A stretch of DNA of 48,142 nucleotides from Methylobacterium sp. W2 (GTDB taxonomy: Bacteria > Pseudomonadota > Alphaproteobacteria > Rhizobiales > Beijerinckiaceae), in NCBI RefSeq assembly GCF_020662345.1, contig NZ_VMOA01000042.1, positions 1-48,142 on the forward strand, in the 5' to 3' direction. Every line of letters begins with the position of its first letter. The stretch's first letter is position 1. The notes beneath the pieces were generated by a model. The model had not been told where the DNA came from and ran no database searches. It saw nothing but the letters and a program-made list of their open reading frames with translations. A program made the translations under genes and the position numbers. Positions 1 to 8,971 of the stretch are shown one piece after another.

Positions 1-115
1 AGATCCCCGCCTCCCGGCACGCTATCGCCAAACTCTTACCCTGGGCCGTCTGCACCTCAATCTGGCGCAGCTTCAGCACCACCTGCTCCGCACCCGTCTT
101 CTGACCTCGCTTCAT
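1..115 (-). CDS. IS3-family transposase OrfA, N-terminus (runs off window)
   Basis: Reading the minus strand from the ATG ending at 115 gives a protein starting MKRGQKTGAEQVVLKLRQ, which matches the helix-turn-helix N-terminus of IS3-family OrfA proteins that bind the element ends. An AAAGGAG ribosome binding site lies just upstream, around 120-128. Only the first 38 codons are inside the window, so whether the element is intact cannot be told. The element is inserted into the TonB-dependent receptor gene on the plus strand. The family call rests on N-terminal resemblance only. Confidence 0.75.
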   Translation of the reverse strand, partial: MKRGQKTGAEQVVLKLRQIEVQTAQGKSLAIACREAGI

Positions 116-181
116 GTCCAGCTCCTTTAGTCCTGGCTGATCCTCTCAATCAGCCCGGTCCAAAGCCAGCCGGTCAGGTCA
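1..181 (-). mobile_element. End of an IS3-family insertion sequence
   Basis: The minus strand reads TGACCTGACCGGCTGGC starting at 181, a TG-starting terminus of the kind found in IS3-family elements, followed by about 65 bp of leader and the orfA start. At 182 the plus strand switches directly into an open reading frame coding TonB receptor residues (QAPNLYTIIPN), so 181/182 is the likely junction. The other end and the target duplication lie outside the window. Confidence 0.65.
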
Positions 182-1582
182 CAGGCTCCGAACCTGTACA
201 CGATCATTCCGAACCGGGCCTTTGGCGGCACGAGCATCGCGAGAGTGCGGCGTGACGCCGGATTGATCAATGAAAGATTACACGCGGATATCGAGTCGAC
301 GACAATCTACTCGAAATTCTCCCATAATCTCGGGACGTTTGGCGGACTGGACCTCACGATCAACAACAGCTTCAATAAGAACTGGAGCTTCAGCAACGGT
401 ATCCAGCCAAATATTTATGATGCCAATCGTTTTTTCGAGGGTCCGGGGATCGGTGCCGCTCAATTGGCGCGCTCGGATCGCTACACCGACCTGACCAACC
501 AGTTCGACATCACCGGAACCTACGATGCCGGCTTCGCCAAACAGACGCTGAAGGTCGGATACGATTTTCAACGCGGCGACCAATTGTTCAAATCGTCGCT
601 TAACTTTGAGGATAGGGCCATCGTTCAGAGTATCAATCTGATACCGCGGCAGCCACTTTTTAGGCCAGACGAGCTGTACTTTGGTTTCGACACAAAATAC
701 ACGACGCAGGGCGTTTATTTCCTCGACAAGATCGATACGCTCGACAACCGACTCCATATTCTGGGAATGGTCCGCAACGACTGGTTCCTGCAGTCGCTCG
801 GTCAGAACCAGTTCAATCAAGTTGGCGACGACTTCGTGCTTTCCTACGGGGTCGAAAAGAACAGGGCCTCGACCTTATCCTGGACGGCTGGAGCGGCCTT
901 CGACGTCACGGACTGGCTGACCGTCTATGGCAGCCGTAACACTGGTTTCAAGGCGAACCCCATCAGCCGTTCCGGCGTCCTGCCGCCGCAATACAGCGAC
1001 CAGGCAGAGGCGGGCCTGCGTACCTTCTGGTTTGACAAGCGCCTCACCGTCAGCGGCGCCTTCTTCGACATCGCCCTGACCAACGTGGCCGTGCCGGACC
1101 CGTTCGACATTGAGCGGGCACGCTACATCCTCGTCGAGGGCCAGAAGAACCGCGGTTTTGAGGTCGAGGCACAGGGCGAGATCCTGCCGGGCCTCAACCT
1201 CATCGCCAGCTACGGCTTCGTCAACGCGACCTACAGCGGCAAGGTGAATGGCGGCGCGCCGGCCAGCGGCATCCCGAAGAACACGTTCAGCACTTGGATC
1301 ACCTACACGGTCCAGGATTCGCCCTATGCCGGTCTCACCTTCGGCTTCGGCTCGCGCAGCCTGACGGACAGCATCATCAACGAGTTTACCGGGGTCCTTT
1401 ACAAAGTCCCCGGCTACACGGTCTTCAACGCCATGATCGGATACGAGAAAGACGACTATTCGATCAGTCTCAAAATCAACAACCTGACCAACGAGTATTA
1501 TTTTCAGCCTTCCTACCTCGGTGACTACGTCGGCGTCGGCCAGGGCCGTAGCGCACTGCTGACGGCGCGGTACAAGTTCTGA
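182..1582 (+). pseudogene. TonB-dependent siderophore-type receptor, 5'-truncated by IS
   Basis: This is the C-terminal beta-barrel of an outer-membrane TonB-dependent receptor, which would import a siderophore or similar large ligand. The frame is open from 182 without a start; an internal GTG at 245 exists but lies inside barrel sequence (NRAFGGTSIARVRRDAG reads through it). About 466 codons remain, against roughly 700-800 for the family, so the signal peptide, TonB box and plug domain are lost. Barrel hallmarks are GFKANPISRSGVLPPQ, repeated amphipathic strands and the terminal aromatic residue (ARYKF). The last strands (GVGQGRSALLTARYKF) resemble the ferrichrome/FhuE-like end. Codons before about 900 are visibly AT-richer than those after. 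The plus-strand ABC, TonB and peptidase genes follow. The remnant is unlikely to be functional because neither an exported N-terminus nor a TonB box remains. Confidence 0.85.
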
Positions 1583-1592
1583 GGCCTCATCG

Positions 1593-1677
1593 CGTCGGGC
1601 CAGGCTTGGCCCGACGACACGACGACGTTCCGTCGATGTCGCGGACCTCCCGGGGAGGCCGCCGCTTCGGCGGTTTT
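1593..1677 (+). terminator. Hairpins after the receptor gene (possible terminator)
   Basis: A 10-bp perfect stem (1593-1602 with 1607-1616, loop GGCT) starts 10 bases after the receptor stop but lacks a T-run. A second hairpin (CCGCCG 1659-1664 with CGGCGG 1668-1673, loop CTT) is followed by TTTT. Either could end receptor transcription. The second has the more terminator-like form but a short stem. Confidence 0.4.
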
Positions 1678-1784
1678 CGGGCGGTCCGGCCCTCAAAGGT
1701 CTGCACAGCCTGACGGAAAGCCACACGAAACCGGGGCGCCGTCGCGCGCGGTCTTCGCGCGTGGATCCTCCGCGAGTGGGACAC

Positions 1785-3893
1785 ATGATCATCATCGCTT
1801 CGGCCATGGCCTGTCTCGGTCTTCTGACCTGCCTCGTCGCCGATCAGGCCGTACGCCCGGATCTCTACATCGTCGCGGGGTTCGTCGCCGCCGCCGCCGC
1901 CGCGGTCGGATGGTCAGGCGGCCTCTCCATCTATCTGAAGATCATCCTCCGCTTCTTCGCGATCGAGACGCTCGTATTCGGGCTCTGTGCCTGCGCGGAC
2001 GCCGCCGGACTTTGGCCCGAGAGCCTAGCGGGCCTTCGGGTTCCGGCGAGTCTCGTCGGCTCGGTCGCGATTTTCAGCATCCTGGTCCATCTCGTGACGC
2101 GTATCGCAATCGTGCGGCGCGCCATGACCGTGGTCGACCGGTACTTTCGCAACGACGATCGTCTCAAGATCCGCTTCGTAGGCGCCCTGCGCGAGCGCTC
2201 CGTCGCCGCCACCCTCCTCGCCCTGAGCATCCTGTTCGTCCAGCTGAGAGTCTTCTTCTCGATCCAGCTGCTCCTGCTCTTCAGTTCCACGTCCGATGCG
2301 ATGATGACCGGTGATTCGGCTACGTATTGGCGCACGCTCCTTTGGGACCTTCCTGTGCTGCTGGTCCCCTTCATGATTTCCGAGACAATCGATTACTACA
2401 CGACCCAGCATCTGGCGTTCCGCTGGCGCAACTGGCTTACGACGGACTACGCAGATCGCTGGCTCGGGTCCGATGCCCATTACCGCCTGTCCCTTGGCGA
2501 ATTGGAGGCCGACAACCCGGATCAGCGGATTCAGGAGGACATCCCGCGCTTCATCAATGGCGGACTGCACGGCGGACACGGCGTCCATAGCCTAACGATC
2601 GCGCTGATCTCCCAGGTGAGTTCGCTGTCGGCCTATACGATCATTCTGTGGGGGCTATCCGCCAAGGTCACCGATACCATCCCGGTGCCGGGCTTCTTCT
2701 TCTGGATCGCCTTGCTCTACGCCATCGTCTCCACAGCCGGCATGCTGATCGCCGGTCGGCGCTTGCCGGTCCTGGCCTTCGAGCGCCAGCACATGGAGGC
2801 CGATTACCGCTTCGGCCTCTCGCGCTTGCGGGAGTACGGCGAGCAGATCGCCCTCATGAAGGGGGCGCCGACCGAACTCCAGTTGATGGCCGGTAAGTTC
2901 GGCTTGGTCCGAGCGAATTTTTACGCGTTGACGAGAGTCAATACGTTGATTGACTTCTTCCGCTCCCTATTCGAACGAACTAACGTCTACATACCCCACA
3001 TCGTGATCGGTGCCTTCTTCTTCACCAAGCAGATCACCCTCGGTGAGGCCGGTCAGGTGTCGAACGCCTTCTTCGCCGTTACGATGGGCCTCTCCTTCCT
3101 GATCTCGGCGTTCCCCGCCATGGCGGAACTCAAATCCGTCCTCGATCGGCTCACCTCCTTCGACACCGCCCTCTCAGTGGTCCACAGGCCGATGGGCGGG
3201 ACCGTGACAACCGGGGAGGCCGACGCGATCACCCTGACCAATGCCGAGATCCGGCTGCCGGACGGGACGATCCTCTCGCGGATGCCGTCGCTGCGCCTCG
3301 CCGCCGGGGAGAACGCCCTGATCACGGGCCCGTCCGGCACCGGCAAATCCACATTGTTCCGGGTCCTGGCCGGCATCTGGCCTTCCTGGAGCGGAACCCT
3401 GACCCGGCCGCGCGACGCCGACATCCTGGTCCTGCCGCAGAAATCCTACCTGCCCTCCGGCACTCTCCTGACCGCCGTCAGCTATCCTCGCCCCGCCGGG
3501 GCCTATGACGATGACGCGGTGGTCGAGGCCCTGCAGGATGTCGGGCTCGGCCATCTTGCGCCGGACCTCGACCGCGACGACATCTGGGCGCAGCGCCTCT
3601 CCGGCGGCGAGCAGCAACGCCTGGCGATTGCGCGGGCGATCCTGAGCCGGCCCGCCTGGCTCTTCCTCGACGAGGCCACGGCCGCCCTGGACGACGCCTT
3701 CGAGCAGCAGATCTATGCCGCCCTGGCGCGCCGTCTGCCCGAGACCACCCTGATCTCCATCGGCCATCGCGAGAGCCTCACGGCGTTCCACCCACGCCGC
3801 ATCGCACTGAAACCGAGCCTCGATCCCGCGCTCGATGCGCCACGCGACGGCCGTCAGGCGGCCGAATCCGCGCGAACCGTCGCGGCCGAATGA
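1785..3893 (+). CDS. SbmA/BacA (YddA)-type ABC transporter, fused permease-ATPase
   Basis: This inner-membrane ABC transporter has its membrane domain (ABC_membrane_2 / SbmA-BacA-like) fused to an ATPase domain, about 702 aa from the ATG at 1785; a GTG at 1761 is an in-frame alternative. The first ~450 residues hold several hydrophobic helices and motifs of the family such as NWLTTDYADRWL and ADNPDQRIQEDI. The ATPase domain has Walker A GPSGTGKST (515-523), signature LSGGEQQR (605-612) and Walker B LFLDEA with D629/E630. YddA in E. coli and FusD in Pectobacterium are the analogous partners of a TonB receptor and an M16 peptidase, as found here. Family members without the ATPase (SbmA, BacA) import peptides. 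Transport direction and substrate are not shown by the sequence. The gene ends 43 bp before the PLP enzyme and is probably co-transcribed with it. Confidence 0.85.
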   Translation: MIIIASAMACLGLLTCLVADQAVRPDLYIVAGFVAAAAAAVGWSGGLSIYLKIILRFFAIETLVFGLCACADAAGLWPESLAGLRVPASLVGSVAIFSILVHLVTRIAIVRRAMTVVDRYFRNDDRLKIRFVGALRERSVAATLLALSILFVQLRVFFSIQLLLLFSSTSDAMMTGDSATYWRTLLWDLPVLLVPFMISETIDYYTTQHLAFRWRNWLTTDYADRWLGSDAHYRLSLGELEADNPDQRIQEDIPRFINGGLHGGHGVHSLTIALISQVSSLSAYTIILWGLSAKVTDTIPVPGFFFWIALLYAIVSTAGMLIAGRRLPVLAFERQHMEADYRFGLSRLREYGEQIALMKGAPTELQLMAGKFGLVRANFYALTRVNTLIDFFRSLFERTNVYIPHIVIGAFFFTKQITLGEAGQVSNAFFAVTMGLSFLISAFPAMAELKSVLDRLTSFDTALSVVHRPMGGTVTTGEADAITLTNAEIRLPDGTILSRMPSLRLAAGENALITGPSGTGKSTLFRVLAGIWPSWSGTLTRPRDADILVLPQKSYLPSGTLLTAVSYPRPAGAYDDDAVVEALQDVGLGHLAPDLDRDDIWAQRLSGGEQQRLAIARAILSRPAWLFLDEATAALDDAFEQQIYAALARRLPETTLISIGHRESLTAFHPRRIALKPSLDPALDAPRDGRQAAESARTVAAE

Positions 3894-3936
3894 ACCACCG
3901 CACACACTGTCCATCTCGCGAAACCCGGAACGCAGC

Positions 3937-5058
3937 ATGTCCCCGACCGCAATCCCCGCCCGCGCGGACGGCGCCCCCGTGGAGCGGGCCTGGCTCTCCG
4001 AAGCCCTCGCGCTGATCGCAGCCGAGGCCGCCCGGAGCGCCGATACCCACCTGCTCCGGGTGCCCCTGGGCGGCCTGCCGGGCATCGATCTCTACGTGAA
4101 GGACGAATCCGCCCACGCCACGGGTAGCCTGAAGCACCGCCTCGCCCGCTCGCTCTTCCTCTACGGCCTCTGCAACGGCTGGATCGGCCCACGCACCACC
4201 ATCGTGGAGGCATCGAGCGGCTCGACTGCCGTCTCGGAAGCCTATTTCGCAGAGGCTCTCGGCCTGCCCTTCGTCGCGGTCATGCCATCGAGCACGGCGG
4301 CCGAGAAGGTCGCGGAGATCACCCGCTACGGCGGGCGCTGCCACTTCGTGGAGGATCCAGGCGCGGTCTACGTCGCGGCGGCCCGGATCGCCGCCGAGAC
4401 CGGCGGCCACTTCATGGACCAGTTCACCCATGCGGAGCGCGCCACCGACTGGCGGGGCAACAACAACATTGCCCAATCGATCTTCGACCAGATGTCCCGC
4501 GAGCGATTTCCAATTCCGCGCTGGCTCGTGGTCGGCGCCGGTACCGGCGGCACCTCGGCCACGATCGGCCGATTCGTGCGCTACCGGGGCCATCCCACGC
4601 GACTGTGCCTCGCCGATCCGGAAGCCTCGGTGTTCCACCGCCATCTCTCCGATCCGGCGGTGACGACGGTCTCCGGCCCCTGCTCGATCCTCGAAGGCAT
4701 CGGCCGTAGCCGCCTCGAACCCTCGTTCCTACCCCAGCTCATCGACCGCTGGATCGCCGTGCCGGATGCCGCGAGCCTCGGCGCCGCCCGCGCCCTCGCC
4801 GAGAAGCTCGGGCGCTCATGCGGCAGCTCCACCGGGGCAAATCTCTGGGCGGCCGCCCTGCTGATCCGTGACATGGCGGAGCGGGGCGAGACTGGTTCGG
4901 TGGTGACGCTGCTCTGCGATTCCGGCGATCGCTATCGCAGCACTCATCTCGACGAGGCCTGGACGCGGGCGCGCGGCATCGACTGGAAAACCCCGTATAC
5001 GGGCATGGTGGCCTTCCTCGCCCACGGCAGCTCCCCCGACACGAAGACCGACGCCTGA
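3937..5058 (+). CDS. PLP-dependent cysteine synthase-fold enzyme, Cds1-like cysteine desulfhydrase
   Basis: This is a fold-type II PLP enzyme of 373 aa. The Schiff-base lysine is K66 in TGSLKHRLARS, the substrate loop is EASSGSTAVSEAYFA, and the phosphate-binding glycine loop is GAGTGGTS (200-207). The pattern GGHFMDQFTHAERATDWRGN is close to mycobacterial Cds1, which breaks L-cysteine into H2S, pyruvate and ammonia, and further from biosynthetic CysK. The ATG at 3937 was chosen because longer in-frame starts run back into the ABC gene with non-conserved sequence. Between a peptide-type transporter and TonB/M16 genes it could dispose of cysteine sulfur from imported peptides (inference). A synthase activity cannot be excluded. 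Confidence 0.8.
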   Translation: MSPTAIPARADGAPVERAWLSEALALIAAEAARSADTHLLRVPLGGLPGIDLYVKDESAHATGSLKHRLARSLFLYGLCNGWIGPRTTIVEASSGSTAVSEAYFAEALGLPFVAVMPSSTAAEKVAEITRYGGRCHFVEDPGAVYVAAARIAAETGGHFMDQFTHAERATDWRGNNNIAQSIFDQMSRERFPIPRWLVVGAGTGGTSATIGRFVRYRGHPTRLCLADPEASVFHRHLSDPAVTTVSGPCSILEGIGRSRLEPSFLPQLIDRWIAVPDAASLGAARALAEKLGRSCGSSTGANLWAAALLIRDMAERGETGSVVTLLCDSGDRYRSTHLDEAWTRARGIDWKTPYTGMVAFLAHGSSPDTKTDA

Positions 5059-5282
5059 GACCCGCGAGATCGGCGCGCCCAGGTGGTCGTCGATAAGGCC
5101 AAGCCCTGCACGTGCGATTCCGGCGCCCCGTTCAGTCGCCGCCAGCTCACGTGAAACCCCAAGTCCGGATCTGTTCCGGGCAAGGGATAAAAAATCGTTC
5201 CGGGCGCTGTCGCTTCCGCCGTCTCGTCTCACAACAGCATTGAAACCCTGATGACGGCAGGATTGACGGAGGTTGGAACGCG

Positions 5283-6305
5283 ATGCCGATTTCGAAGCGC
5301 GCAAACCCGAACGGGCCGGAAAGCACCGTCGTCCGATCCATCCTCCGGATTGCGGCGGTGGTCTTGCTGGTGAGTGGAGTCGGTCTCGCCCCAGTCCTTA
5401 CCCCAGCCCTGGCACAGGATGTCCGCCCAGTTGGGACGGCCGAGGCGCCCGCTGTCTCGAGCGGTCCGGCCATCCCCGTTGCGACCATGGAGCCAGCCGT
5501 TCCGGTGGCCCCGGAGGCCGCTCCCGCAGCGCTTTCGTCCGGTCCTGTCGCGGTCGCCGGCGAGGCCCCCGCGTCCGCCAAGGCGGTTCCGGTTAAGCAG
5601 AAGTCCCACGACCTCTCCCCGATGGGTATGTTCTGGAACGCGGACCCGGTCGTGAAGGCCGTGATGATCAGCCTGGCGCTGGCCTCGGTGGCGACCTGGA
5701 CCATCCTATTCAGCAAGATCGTCGGGCTGGTCCTCGCCAAGCGTCGCCTCAACCGGGCCGTGGCCTCCATCCGCACCGCCGCAAGCCTGTCCGAGGCCTG
5801 TACCCGCGTGCATCGCGGCGTCGGCCTACGCCTGCTCGTGGAGACCGAGGAGGAACTCGGGCTCTCTCAAGGCCTGCCCAGCGAGGGTATCAAGGAACGC
5901 GTCGCCATCGCCCTCCATCGCGTTGAGGTGGCCGAGAGCAAGAGCATGGCAAGCGGCACCGGTATTCTGGCCTCGATCGGCTCGATCGGTCCGTTCGTCG
6001 GCCTCTTTGGCACGGTCTGGGGCATCATGGGCAGCTTCATCGGCATCGCGAATTCCAACACGACCAACCTCGCCGTGGTGGCACCCGGTATCGCCGAGGC
6101 CCTGCTGGCGACCGGTATTGGCCTCGTTGCCGCCATCCCGGCGGTGGTCATCTACAACGCCCTGACCCGCTCCATCGGCGGCTACCGGACCCGGATGGGC
6201 GACGCGGTGGCGCTGATCATGCGGCACCTCTCCCGCGACCTCGATCGGCGCGAATCCGGTCTCTACCAGAACCGGCACGCCGGCGTGCGCCTCGCAGCGG
6301 AGTAA
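5283..6305 (+). CDS. exbB: ExbB, MotA/TolQ/ExbB proton channel subunit
   Basis: ExbB forms the inner-membrane proton channel that powers TonB together with ExbD. The 340-aa protein begins with a signal-peptide-like helix (about 20-42, ending APALAQD) and an Ala/Pro/Val-rich periplasmic stretch to about 120. The three ExbB helices follow at about 126-150, 230-256 (ASIGSIGPFVGLFGTVWGIM) and 267-295 (APGIAEALLATGIGLVAAIPA). The long N-terminus makes it about 100 residues longer than E. coli ExbB, as in other alphaproteobacterial TonB systems. The start ATG is preceded by GGAGG at about 5268-5272. It begins exbB-exbD-tonB, whose genes are 6 bp apart and then overlapping. Confidence 0.93.
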   Translation: MPISKRANPNGPESTVVRSILRIAAVVLLVSGVGLAPVLTPALAQDVRPVGTAEAPAVSSGPAIPVATMEPAVPVAPEAAPAALSSGPVAVAGEAPASAKAVPVKQKSHDLSPMGMFWNADPVVKAVMISLALASVATWTILFSKIVGLVLAKRRLNRAVASIRTAASLSEACTRVHRGVGLRLLVETEEELGLSQGLPSEGIKERVAIALHRVEVAESKSMASGTGILASIGSIGPFVGLFGTVWGIMGSFIGIANSNTTNLAVVAPGIAEALLATGIGLVAAIPAVVIYNALTRSIGGYRTRMGDAVALIMRHLSRDLDRRESGLYQNRHAGVRLAAE

Positions 6306-6311
6306 CCGAAC

Positions 6312-6749
6312 ATGGCCGTACGTCTTGGTTCCGATAGCAGCGACGATTTGGTGGAGAATTCCGAGATCAACATCACGCCGTTCATCGACGTGATCCTCGT
6401 CCTCCTCATCATCTTCATGGTCGCCGCTCCGCTCTCCACCGTCGACGTGGCGGTGGAACTGCCGACCTCGGCCGCCCCCCAACAGCCCCGGCCGGAAAAG
6501 CCGATCTTCGTCAGCGTCAAGTCCGATCTCGCCCTCGCGCTCGGTGAGGAGATCGTCGCCCGTCCGGCCCTGGGACCTGCGCTGGATGCGCTGGCCAAGG
6601 GCAACAAGGACGAGCGTATCTTCCTTCGGGCCGACAAGGGCGTCCCCTACGGCGAGCTGATGCAGGTGATGAACCTGCTGCGGGCCGCCGGATACCTCAA
6701 AGTGGGCCTCGTCGGTCTCGAGGACGTTTCAGGCGGCACGCAGCCATGA
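6312..6749 (+). CDS. exbD: ExbD biopolymer transport protein
   Basis: This 145-aa partner of ExbB has one transmembrane helix (about 20-42) carrying the proton-path aspartate D26 in ITPFIDVILVLLIIFM, followed by a periplasmic domain of usual size. It starts 6 bp after exbB and its TGA overlaps the tonB ATG (ATGA), implying coupled translation. Together with ExbB it should convert proton-motive force into TonB movement, here probably dedicated to the upstream receptor. Confidence 0.93.
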   Translation: MAVRLGSDSSDDLVENSEINITPFIDVILVLLIIFMVAAPLSTVDVAVELPTSAAPQQPRPEKPIFVSVKSDLALALGEEIVARPALGPALDALAKGNKDERIFLRADKGVPYGELMQVMNLLRAAGYLKVGLVGLEDVSGGTQP

Positions 6750-7609
6750 TCCAACCGCCGCCCGGGTCCTTCATCCTTCCGCGGGTGACGCCGCGGGTTC
6801 TCGATGACGAGGCCTCGCGTCTGGTGCGTTTCCTGATCTGGGGCGCCACCGCCTCCGTGACCCTCGGACTGCATGTGGGGCTCTATCTGTTCCTCACCCG
6901 CACGGGGACTCCACCGGAGCCGACGCCGCAGATGCCCGCGGCGGTGATGATCAACCTCTCGCCCATCGCCGTCTCGGCCAAGTCGGAGGTCGACAACGCC
7001 TCCGAGACGCCGCCGACGGCGGAGAGCCAGAAGGTCGAGACGATCGAGGCGGAGGAGCCACCCCCGCCAGCGCCGGAACTGATTCCCGACGCGCCGCCCC
7101 CGCCGCCGGACGTGGTGTCACAGGCCGTGCTCGCGCCGAAGCCGCTCGAACCCCCGAAGAAGAAGGTCGAGAAGCCGCCGGAGAAGCCGATCAAAAAGCC
7201 GGTGGAGAAGAAGGACAAGCCGAAGAAGCCCGAGGAAAAGCCCCGGGTGGCTTCGAAGAGCGGCGGCGGTCCGAAATCCGACCGACAGACCGCCGACGTC
7301 ACGGCCGCCTCGGCTGCCGGCTCCGCAGTCAGCGAGGCGTCTCGCGCAAGCTGGCAGAACGAAGTCCGCAGCAAGATCGTGCGGGCGAAGCGCTTCCCCT
7401 CGGATGCATGCGGGCAATCCGGCGTCGCCGTGATCAGCGTAACCTTCGGCGCAAATGGCGGCGCCTCGGGTGTCCGGCTGGTGCGCTCCTCGGGGAACGC
7501 CTCTCTCGATGCGGAGGCCGTCGCGGTGATGTACCGCGCCGCGCCCTATCCGTCCCCGCCGGGGGGGAAGACCACCGTGCTGACGGTACCCCTGAACTTC
7601 CGCCAGTGA
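6746..7609 (+). CDS. tonB: TonB energy transducer
   Basis: This 287-aa periplasm-spanning protein links the ExbB/ExbD motor to outer-membrane receptors. It has an N-terminal membrane anchor at about 27-49. A proline/lysine/glutamate spacer at about 90-175 (PPPPAPELIPDAPPPPPD, then repeated KKPVEKKDKPKKP) fits crossing the periplasm. The C-terminal TonB domain at about 205-287 includes VRSKIVRAKRFP, the alpha/beta core and YPSPPGGKTTVLTVPLNFRQ. The start overlaps the exbD stop by four bases. Location beside the truncated receptor suggests a dedicated TonB, but it could serve other receptors. Confidence 0.93.
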   Translation: MIQPPPGSFILPRVTPRVLDDEASRLVRFLIWGATASVTLGLHVGLYLFLTRTGTPPEPTPQMPAAVMINLSPIAVSAKSEVDNASETPPTAESQKVETIEAEEPPPPAPELIPDAPPPPPDVVSQAVLAPKPLEPPKKKVEKPPEKPIKKPVEKKDKPKKPEEKPRVASKSGGGPKSDRQTADVTAASAAGSAVSEASRASWQNEVRSKIVRAKRFPSDACGQSGVAVISVTFGANGGASGVRLVRSSGNASLDAEAVAVMYRAAPYPSPPGGKTTVLTVPLNFRQ

Positions 7610-7652
7610 GCGGCACCCCACACATTCACCAATCGCGAGACGTGAGTTTTCG

Positions 7653-8966
7653 ATGACACAGTCCCTGACGCGCCAGACCCGACCCAGCCCCGCCCAGGGC
7701 GAGGCCGACCCGGTCGCTGTCGCGACCCGCCGCCTCGAGAACGGGATGGACATCGTGGTCATCCCCGACCGGCGCAGCCCGATCGTGACGCACATGGTCT
7801 GGTACCGGAACGGTGCGGCCGAGGATCCTATGGGCCAGTCGGGCATCGCCCACTTCCTGGAACACCTGATGTTCAAGGGCACCGAGCGCTATCCCCCCCG
7901 GCAGTTCAGCGATCGCCTCGCCGCCATCGGCGGGCAGGAGAACGCCTTCACGTCGCATGATTTCACGGCCTATTTCCAGCGGGTCCCGGCGCCGTACCTT
8001 ACGATGTGCATGGAGTACGAGGCCGACCGGATGACCAACCTCGTTCTCAGCGACGCGGTCGTTGCCTCCGAGCGGGATGTCGTCCTGGCCGAGCGCGGGA
8101 TGTCCTGCGAGGCCGATCCCGCCGGTCTCCTCGAGGAAGCCGTGCAGGCGGCGGCCTTCCCGGCCCATCCCAGCGGCCGGCCGGTGATCGGATGGCGGCA
8201 CGAGATCGAGGCCCTCGGACGCGCCGAGGCACTGGCCTATTACCGGCGCTACTACACTCCCTCGAACGCCATCCTGGTCGTGGCCGGCGATGCCGATCCG
8301 GAGGCGGTGTTCGACATGGCGGCCCGCATCTACGGTGCGAAGGCCGCGGCCGTGGCCGCCCCCCTGCGCGGACGCGTGCAGGATCCGCCGGTACGGACCC
8401 ATCGGGCGATCACCCTGCGGGACGCTCAGGTTCAACAGCCACTCCTGCAGCGGCTCCACGCGGTTCCCTCGTCCCGTACCGGAGCGCCCGGCGAGGCCGA
8501 GGCCCTGGAGGTCCTGGCCTTCCTCCTCGGCGGCGACGAGACCTCCTTGTTCCACGAGCGCCTCGTGCGCGGCCTCGGCTGCACCAGCATCCATGCCGTC
8601 TATTGGGGTACGGCCTACGATCAGGCGAGCTTCCACATCCACGGGACGCCCGCCGCCGGGATCGCGCCAGACGTCCTTGACCGGGCCGTCGACGGGGCTC
8701 TGCTCGCCGCGCAGACCGACGGCTTCGCCGCGGAGGACATCGCGCGGGCCAAGACCCAGATCGTCGCGAGGGCCCTCTATGCCCGCGACAGCCAGGTCCA
8801 GCTCGCCGAATGGTACGGCATGTCGCTGTGCTGCGGCCTCTCGATCGCCGACCTCGACGCCTGGCAAGACACTATCGAGGCCGTAACACCCGAAGCCCTA
8901 GGCCATGCACTCCGGATGCTCGACCGGCAAACCGGTGTGTCCGGCTACCTCTTGGAAGCGGCCTGA
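7653..8966 (+). CDS. M16 zinc metallopeptidase, catalytic subunit
   Basis: This 437-aa member of peptidase family M16 (pitrilysin/mitochondrial processing peptidase type) has the inverted zinc motif HFLEH at 67-71 and a third zinc ligand E147, 75 residues later, the usual spacing. No signal peptide or membrane segment is visible (starts MTQSLTRQTRPSPAQGEADP), so it is predicted cytoplasmic. That differs from periplasmic PqqL and FusC. It precedes the second M16 gene by 5 bp, the typical arrangement of two-subunit M16B enzymes, where one chain supplies zinc and the other the substrate-gripping Arg/Tyr pair. Its likely job is degrading peptides brought in by the neighbouring system (inference). 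Confidence 0.9.
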   Translation: MTQSLTRQTRPSPAQGEADPVAVATRRLENGMDIVVIPDRRSPIVTHMVWYRNGAAEDPMGQSGIAHFLEHLMFKGTERYPPRQFSDRLAAIGGQENAFTSHDFTAYFQRVPAPYLTMCMEYEADRMTNLVLSDAVVASERDVVLAERGMSCEADPAGLLEEAVQAAAFPAHPSGRPVIGWRHEIEALGRAEALAYYRRYYTPSNAILVVAGDADPEAVFDMAARIYGAKAAAVAAPLRGRVQDPPVRTHRAITLRDAQVQQPLLQRLHAVPSSRTGAPGEAEALEVLAFLLGGDETSLFHERLVRGLGCTSIHAVYWGTAYDQASFHIHGTPAAGIAPDVLDRAVDGALLAAQTDGFAAEDIARAKTQIVARALYARDSQVQLAEWYGMSLCCGLSIADLDAWQDTIEAVTPEALGHALRMLDRQTGVSGYLLEAA

Positions 8967-8971
8967 TCCGC

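Noticed and set aside
245..1582. Treating the receptor as an intact 445-aa gene starting at GTG 245
   Set aside because: Barrel coding sequence continues upstream to 182 in the same frame, and a receptor without plug or signal peptide would not work.
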